A stretch of DNA of 10,060 bases from an uncultured candidate division WWE3 bacterium (GTDB taxonomy: Bacteria > Patescibacteriota > WWE3 > UBA101185 > UBA10185): assembly GCA_938004185.1 (NCBI GenBank), contig CALKWN010000098.1, positions 1 to 10,060 on the forward strand, read 5' to 3'. Under the pieces are notes generated by a model. That model had not been told where the DNA came from, ran no database searches, and worked only from the letters and a program-made list of their open reading frames with translations. This document shows, piece after piece, positions 6,243 through 10,060 of the stretch; position 1 is the first letter of the stretch, and the number at the start of each line of letters is the position of its first letter. The position numbers and the translations under genes were made by a program.

Positions 6243-7154
6243 ATGTCTGGCAATCTGATGCGTTCTCAGCTCTTCCGCAGCGTGGTTGAGCCGATTCTGA
6301 ATACCCACTTCAACGGCATCTATGACCAACGTGCCGATGAGTACAAACAGGTCTTCAGTGAAGAAGACGGCCTTAAACGTGCATATCACGAAGAGTCCGT
6401 ACTGTTTGGCTTCGGTGCTGCTCCGGTGCTTCCGGACGGTCAACCCGTGACCTATGACGAAGGGGGCGAGCTGTATGTTAAGCGCTACACCTACGACGTC
6501 TACGGTCTGGCCTTTGCCCTCACCCGCACCCTGGTGGAAGACGGTGACCACATTCGAATGGGGTCAACCTATTCGAAACACCTCGCCCAGTCCATGATGG
6601 AGACCCTGGAGACGGTGACGGTTAACCACCTGAATCGGGCTTTCAATGCCTCATACCAAGGCGGAGACGGGGTGGCCCTGTGCAGCGCTAATCACCCGGT
6701 CTTCAGTGGGGTTCAGTCGAACATCCTGACCTCGGCAGCGATGTCTCAAACCTCCATCGAGCAGGCACTCATCACTATTCGGCAAGCCCAGGATGCACGT
6801 GGCAAGCGTATCCGCGTGCTGCCGCAGCAGCTGGTGGTTCATCCGTCCAACATGCTGCAGGCTGAAGTGATTCTCAAGTCGGTTTTGCGTGCTGGTACGA
6901 CTAACAACGACTTGAACCCTGTGAAGTCGACGGCATCCATTAGCAAATCCGTGGTGATGTCCCGCCTGACCTCTGCCAACGCCTGGTTCGTGCAAACCAA
7001 CGCACGAGATGGCCTGAAGGTCCTGTGGCGCCGCCGCATTGAGAAGGGTATGGAAGGCGACTTCGAAACTGACTCGATGCGGTACAAGTCTACCTTCCGG
7101 ATGGCGTCGGGCTGGACTGAGTGGCGTAACCTGTACGGTAACCAAGGGGTGTGA
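6243..7154 (+). CDS. Major capsid protein (probable HK97 fold)
   Basis: This 303-residue protein has a strong GGAGG ribosome binding site (6231-6235). It shows several features typical of phage major head subunits. 'NHFNRAF'-type sequence appears as 'VNHLNRAFNAS', followed by 'ALCSANHPVFSG' (CSANHP at 147-152), an element recurrent in Mu gpT-like and related capsids. Then come the helix 'TSIEQALITIRQAQDARGKR', the strand 'LPQQLVVHPSNMLQAEVIL' (193 onward), and a C-terminus 'DSMRYKSTFRMASGWTEWR' that resembles the P-domain end of HK97-fold subunits. It would form the icosahedral shell on the scaffold encoded upstream. It begins 'MSGNLMRSQLFRSVVEP', without an obvious long delta domain, consistent with a separate scaffold protein. 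The following intergenic region holds hairpins that may limit read-through from this highly expressed gene. Confidence 0.87.
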   Translation: MSGNLMRSQLFRSVVEPILNTHFNGIYDQRADEYKQVFSEEDGLKRAYHEESVLFGFGAAPVLPDGQPVTYDEGGELYVKRYTYDVYGLAFALTRTLVEDGDHIRMGSTYSKHLAQSMMETLETVTVNHLNRAFNASYQGGDGVALCSANHPVFSGVQSNILTSAAMSQTSIEQALITIRQAQDARGKRIRVLPQQLVVHPSNMLQAEVILKSVLRAGTTNNDLNPVKSTASISKSVVMSRLTSANAWFVQTNARDGLKVLWRRRIEKGMEGDFETDSMRYKSTFRMASGWTEWRNLYGNQGV

Positions 7155-7172
7155 CCATCACACTAGCCCTCG

Positions 7173-7212
7173 CCAGGTCTGGATACTCCCCCGTCCATCC
7201 CCCCAGACCTGG
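7173..7212 (+). promoter_or_regulatory. Perfect 10-bp inverted repeat after the capsid gene
   Basis: CCAGGTCTGG (7173-7182) and CCAGACCTGG (7203-7212) are exact reverse complements separated by 20 bases, giving a strong RNA hairpin 18 bases after the capsid stop. No T-tract follows, so it does not look like a standard intrinsic terminator; mRNA protection or processing is possible. Each arm is also internally palindromic (CCAG-NN-CTGG) and the two arms start exactly 30 bp apart, so a pair of operator-like sites is an alternative reading. Confidence 0.5.
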
Positions 7213-7247
7213 TGGACAATAAACGCGATTGTTGAGGGTGGTGTTTC

Positions 7248-7343
7248 ATGCGTGACTGTCGGGAGAGACCGGCCCTAACACAACGGCTCACCCAGTTCCT
7301 GTATTGGATTAAATGGGGAGGACTATGCGCCAAGGGGCGGTAG
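7248..7343 (+). CDS. Possible 31-codon ORF running into hairpin (doubtful)
   Basis: An ATG at 7248 opens 31 codons to TAG 7341-7343, with a weak GAGGG-type site about ten bases upstream. The product would be basic with a short aromatic, hydrophobic middle ('FLYWIKWGGL'). Its codons pass through the whole left arm of the 7311-7354 hairpin and stop in its inner stem, an arrangement reminiscent of leader-peptide control. Nothing in the sequence shows that it is translated, and ORFs of this size arise by chance. Confidence 0.2.
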   Translation: MRDCRERPALTQRLTQFLYWIKWGGLCAKGR

Positions 7344-7354
7344 CCTCCCCATTT
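7311..7354 (+). terminator. Strong hairpin upstream of adaptor gene, terminator/attenuator-like
   Basis: AAATGGGGAGG (7311-7321) and CCTCCCCATTT (7344-7354) are exact reverse complements. Inside the loop, CTA (7323-7325) can pair with TAG (7341-7343) and CGCC (7328-7331) with GGCG (7336-7339) around an AAGG tetraloop, making one long, nearly continuous stem. If the GC core ends at 7350, the following ATTTCTGCTT is moderately U-rich. It sits after the capsid gene and just before the ribosome binding site of the next gene (7361-7369), fitting a leaky terminator that steps down connector-gene expression. A role in mRNA stability or initiation control is also possible. Confidence 0.55.
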
Positions 7355-7373
7355 CTGCTTGAGGAAGGATGAA

Positions 7374-8363
7374 ATGGCCACAAGTGGCACCTATAAGCAG
7401 TCCCAGCTGACCGTCTCTCGCCTGATTGACCACATTGTTCGTCGCTGCGGTCAAAATCCTGCGCTAATTAGCCAAGAATCTCTCACCACTGTCCGAGAAA
7501 CCCTCTACATGGTGCTGATGGACTTGGCAAGCACGGGATTAAACCTGTGGGCTGTCCAAACCCAGCTTATGGGGTTGAAAGAGAATCAAGCCACCTATCA
7601 GTTGCCGACGGGAACACTAGACCTTCTCGGGGTCTCGTTGAGCATTCCTAGTAGAGTTGAGGGCACTAATCTGGCTGGGGCTCAAAGTTTTACTACCATC
7701 CTGGACGGTTTTTCTAGGGTAGTCCGATTTGGTGTTAAGTTCGACTCGGTTACCCAGTCAACTAACTTCACGCTTGAAACAACCCAAGACGGCGGCCTAA
7801 ATTGGAGTCCTGAGGTAACGATCTCACGGGACGACTGGGAAACTTCCAAGTGGTTCTGGGTTGATCTTGACCCCTCGCTTGTCGCAGACGGGTTTCGACT
7901 CACTTCGACCGGAGACCCCATCACGGTTAGCGACTTTTACTTGTGCACCGGCGTTCGGGATATTCCGTTGTCTCCCTTTAATCGGGATGACTATCGAAAC
8001 CAAGTCAACAAGGATCAGCCGTCTAGTACCCCAACCAATTACTTCTTTGAGAAACTAATTGACCCGAGAATAACCCTGTGGGGGGTGCCAAGCGTTGATA
8101 CGTGCCATCTCTCGGTGAACCTTCATAGACAAGTCCAAGATGTTGGATCGATGACCGGGATTCTTGCGATCCCAGATCGGTGGCTAAATACCGTCATTTG
8201 GACTGCGGCTGAGACTGCCGCCTTTGAGCTCCCAGACGTTTCTGATGTCCGCCTCGGCATTATCCAGCAGCAGGCTCAGAAGGCTCTTCATAATGTTGAG
8301 ACGGACGAAACTGACAGCGCCCCAATTTTTGTGAGCCCATCACTGGGGGGTTACAATGGCTAA
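7374..8363 (+). CDS. Head-tail adaptor-like protein with embedded beta-sandwich domain
   Basis: ATG 7374 is chosen because GAGGAAGGA (7361-7369) lies just ahead; the in-frame TTG at 7359 would overlap that site. The product has 329 residues. The N-terminal ~100 residues are helical and then carry 'YQLPTGTLDLLGVSL', a layout seen in podovirus neck adaptor proteins. Residues ~105-196 look like an inserted beta-sandwich ('VVRFGVKFDSVTQSTNFTLE', 'TQDGGLNWSPEV', 'WFWVDLDP', 'ADGFRLTSTG'), similar in pattern to discoidin/F5-8-type modules. The adaptor pattern resumes at 197 with 'IPLSPFNRDDYRNQVNKDQP', 'ITLWGVPS' and 'IPDRWLNTVIWTAAETAAFE'. The inferred role is to join portal and tail, with the extra domain facing outward. 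It overlaps the next gene by eight bases. Some other virion protein is possible. Confidence 0.65.
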   Translation: MATSGTYKQSQLTVSRLIDHIVRRCGQNPALISQESLTTVRETLYMVLMDLASTGLNLWAVQTQLMGLKENQATYQLPTGTLDLLGVSLSIPSRVEGTNLAGAQSFTTILDGFSRVVRFGVKFDSVTQSTNFTLETTQDGGLNWSPEVTISRDDWETSKWFWVDLDPSLVADGFRLTSTGDPITVSDFYLCTGVRDIPLSPFNRDDYRNQVNKDQPSSTPTNYFFEKLIDPRITLWGVPSVDTCHLSVNLHRQVQDVGSMTGILAIPDRWLNTVIWTAAETAAFELPDVSDVRLGIIQQQAQKALHNVETDETDSAPIFVSPSLGGYNG

Positions 8364-8592
8364 ATACCTCAAGACCAAGGGATCGTCTAACCTCGCGATT
8401 GCGATCTGTCCCCGGTGCCAGTTCAAGGTTAAGTATGAAGATCTGGTGGAGGATCCCAACACCAAACTCCGAGTATGTGGGGACTGTCAGGACCTGTATG
8501 ACCCCTACCGGCTCCCCGCCCGTAAAGACGACCAATTCACGCTCCGCTATCCGAGACCGGATGAGGAGCTCATCAACCCCGATGCGGAGTAA
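8356..8592 (+). CDS. Small zinc-ribbon protein between adaptor genes (78 aa)
   Basis: The ATG overlaps the end of the upstream gene by eight bases. Cysteines C18, C21, C41 and C44 in 'ICPRCQFKV' and 'RVCGDCQDLYDP' form two CxxC knuckles separated by 19 residues, a minimal zinc ribbon. The rest is a short charged, probably extended tail ('FTLRYPRPDEELINPDAE'). Proteins with a CGDCQDLYDP-like ending recur next to connector genes in aquatic podovirus-type phages; their function is unknown to me. The tight overlaps with both neighbours suggest it is made in proportion to the neck proteins and may help assemble them, but a nucleic-acid-binding role is equally open. Confidence 0.75.
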   Translation: MAKYLKTKGSSNLAIAICPRCQFKVKYEDLVEDPNTKLRVCGDCQDLYDPYRLPARKDDQFTLRYPRPDEELINPDAE

Positions 8593-8595
8593 GAA

Positions 8596-9228
8596 ATGGC
8601 CGAGTTGATGACCTATAATCTCCTGATGGACGACGTTCAATCTTACATCAATCGCAACGATCCTGACTTTGTTGCCCAGATCCCGCGCCTAATCATGATG
8701 GCGGAAAACCGGATTGCTGCCAGAGTAAGAGGCCTGGGGTTTCTTAAGTATGCTCAGTTTGAACTCACAACCTCAGAACCCACGGTAGTAAAGCCCGTCC
8801 GGTGGCGTGAGACCGCGGCTATGTCCATTATCGTTAATGGGGAGACCAAGTTCCTTACCCAGCGAAACTATCAGTTTTGCCGAACCTTCTGGCCGGACCA
8901 GTCTCAAGTGGGGGTTCCGGATCACTATTCGGACTATGACTATGAGCACTGGCTCATCGCTGCAACCCCGGACACCGCCTATGAAGCCGAAGTGGCATAC
9001 TATGAGCGTCCCCTCCCCCTGGATGCCACGAACCAGACTAATTGGACTACCCGGTACGCTCCTCAACTGATCTTGTATGCTACCCTCCTGGAGGCCCAAC
9101 CCTGGATTAAGCGGGAGGATCGCTTGCAGATTTTTAAGAGTCTGTACGATGAGGCGGTCAACGATGTTACCACTGAGGCAATGCGCCGAATCAACGGTGA
9201 CTCCTCACTTATTAAGAGGGAAGGCTGA
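8596..9228 (+). CDS. Head-tail adaptor protein, SU10-adaptor type
   Basis: This 210-residue protein starts three bases after the previous stop, with GGAG (8586-8589) upstream. Residues ~25-48 ('FVAQIPRLIMMAENRIAARV') form the conserved first helix of adaptor proteins that attach beneath the portal. This is followed by 'RWRETAAMSIIVNGETKFL', 'VPDHYSDYDYEHWLIAATPD', 'EAEVAYYERPLPLD' and a C-terminal helical bundle ('YAPQLILYATLLEAQPWIKR', 'FKSLYDEAVNDVTTEAMRR'). This order is the one I associate with the SU10/P22-gp4/T7-gp11-like neck adaptors. The role is to close the connector after DNA packaging and provide the docking surface for the tail. It ends TGATG, one base overlapping the next start. 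Confidence 0.75.
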   Translation: MAELMTYNLLMDDVQSYINRNDPDFVAQIPRLIMMAENRIAARVRGLGFLKYAQFELTTSEPTVVKPVRWRETAAMSIIVNGETKFLTQRNYQFCRTFWPDQSQVGVPDHYSDYDYEHWLIAATPDTAYEAEVAYYERPLPLDATNQTNWTTRYAPQLILYATLLEAQPWIKREDRLQIFKSLYDEAVNDVTTEAMRRINGDSSLIKREG

Positions 9229-10060
9229 TGACAGACTTTGTTAACCCCTTTGGCGGAGTGACCGTTCCCCCGTCGGAATCCAGGTTCATTGAGCACACCA
9301 TCACTGAAGACTCCTTGCTGTACTGGCCTAACCAGTATGATGGGGAGACCGGACTGATGGCCGCCTCCATTATGGAGTTTGTCACCGACCCCAACCTGAC
9401 CGTCACGCTACCGCCGGCCAATCAAATGAGCACTGGCTACGATCTGCTGGTGAGAAATACCGGGGCTAACTCCTTTGACGTGGTGGACTTTGACGGGGGT
9501 GCAGTCGCGACAATCAACCCCGGGGAGTCGAGGTACGTCTACGTGGCCGACAATACCACGGCGGCGGGACTCTGGAACCTATTCACGTACGGCACTGGAA
9601 CCTCCGCGGCAGACGCCTCCTTACTGGCTGGAAACGGGCTCCAGGCTAACGCTGGAAAGATCCGGGTCAATGCGTCTTACAGGTCAGTCAGCGGCACTAC
9701 CTCATTAACTCTAAATGATCGCGGAAAGCTAGTTGAGGCGGTCTCAGGGTCAGGGGTTGTAACCCTCCCTCAAGCTAGCTCAGCGGGGGACGGTTACTAC
9801 GCGTTTCTTCATAACTCAGCTGCCGGGTCTATCACCCTAAGTGGGCATGGCTCAGAAACAGTAGATGGGTCCCTGAGTAAGACCCTCTTCCCAGGGGAAT
9901 CCTGCATTGTAATCTGCAATGGCACCTACTGGCTAACTGTTGGGTATGGAAAAGACGTTGAGTTTACGTTTGGGGAGTTTGTAGTTGATATGGCCGCGGG
10001 GGATCAAGTCCTCACCAGCGATCAAGTTGCGGGGCGGATGATTCGGTTGTCTGGGACTGC
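9228..10060 (+). CDS. Tail/fibre protein with duplicated beta module, 3' end outside window
   Basis: The ATG shares a base with the upstream TGA (TGATG) and the frame stays open to the window edge, giving at least 277 residues. It opens with 'NPFGGVTVPPSESRF', a start I associate with fibre or neck-appendage proteins encoded next to adaptors in aquatic phages. Two similar beta modules are visible. Residues ~57-122 read 'LTVTLPPANQMSTGYDLLVR', then 'INPGESRYVYV' and a Trp. Residues ~176-241 read 'GVVTLPQASSAGDGYYAFLH', then 'LFPGESCIVIC' and a Trp. The linker 'GTGTSAADASLLAGNGLQA' separates them and a third segment begins near 243. Trimeric fibre architecture is likely but inferred. The stop codon and C-terminal receptor-binding part are not in the window. 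Confidence 0.7.
   Translation, partial: MTDFVNPFGGVTVPPSESRFIEHTITEDSLLYWPNQYDGETGLMAASIMEFVTDPNLTVTLPPANQMSTGYDLLVRNTGANSFDVVDFDGGAVATINPGESRYVYVADNTTAAGLWNLFTYGTGTSAADASLLAGNGLQANAGKIRVNASYRSVSGTTSLTLNDRGKLVEAVSGSGVVTLPQASSAGDGYYAFLHNSAAGSITLSGHGSETVDGSLSKTLFPGESCIVICNGTYWLTVGYGKDVEFTFGEFVVDMAAGDQVLTSDQVAGRMIRLSGT

Noticed and set aside
4880..7826. Thirteen-base identity (AGGTAACGATCTC) shared by the scaffold gene and the adaptor gene
   Set aside because: Both copies are inside coding sequence, and a single 13-base match in 10 kb is expected by chance.

Overview
The window is a stretch of a tailed double-stranded DNA phage genome (or prophage) whose proteins look most like those of podovirus-type phages common in aquatic metagenomes. 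All supported genes lie on the + strand, packed end to end with ATGA/GTGA/TGATG overlaps or gaps of only a few bases, and nearly all have clear Shine-Dalgarno sequences. No replication, integration, lysis, terminase or portal gene is visible, and there are no tRNAs, insertion sequences or CRISPR repeats. The host cannot be named; the Shine-Dalgarno sequences and fibre-protein types suggest a Gram-negative, probably proteobacterial, host.

Region 1 (1-2722) is a GC-rich receptor-binding/fibre cassette. It holds a kelch/beta-propeller-like protein cut by the window edge, a protein with a LamG-like domain followed by a fibronectin-III/Ig-like domain, and a small fibre-tip protein. The tip protein ends in three W-N/D-G repeats spaced exactly 13 residues apart. 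Base composition drops to a more AT-rich style inside this last gene, near 2580-2615, which looks like a recombination junction.

Region 2 (2776-3906) holds small accessory genes. The first is a double zinc-ribbon protein whose frame is interrupted by a run of ten G (programmed frameshift, phase-variable tract or sequence error). Two small proteins of unknown function follow, then a GroES-type co-chaperonin.

Region 3 (3919-7154) is the head module: an acidic, coiled-coil scaffolding-type protein, a conserved virion-associated protein of unknown role, a small decoration-like protein and the major capsid protein.

Region 4 (7155-7373) is the only real intergenic space. It contains two perfect inverted repeats, of 10 and 11 bp per arm, and a possible 31-codon ORF that runs into the second hairpin. 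It probably sets the expression step between the abundant capsid protein and the connector genes.

Region 5 (7374-10060) is the head-tail connector module: an adaptor-like protein with an embedded beta-sandwich domain, a tiny zinc-ribbon protein, an SU10-type adaptor, and the start of a fibre or tail protein that leaves the window. Together the genes describe capsid assembly (scaffold, capsid, putative decoration protein, co-chaperonin for folding), neck closure (two adaptors) and host recognition (fibres).
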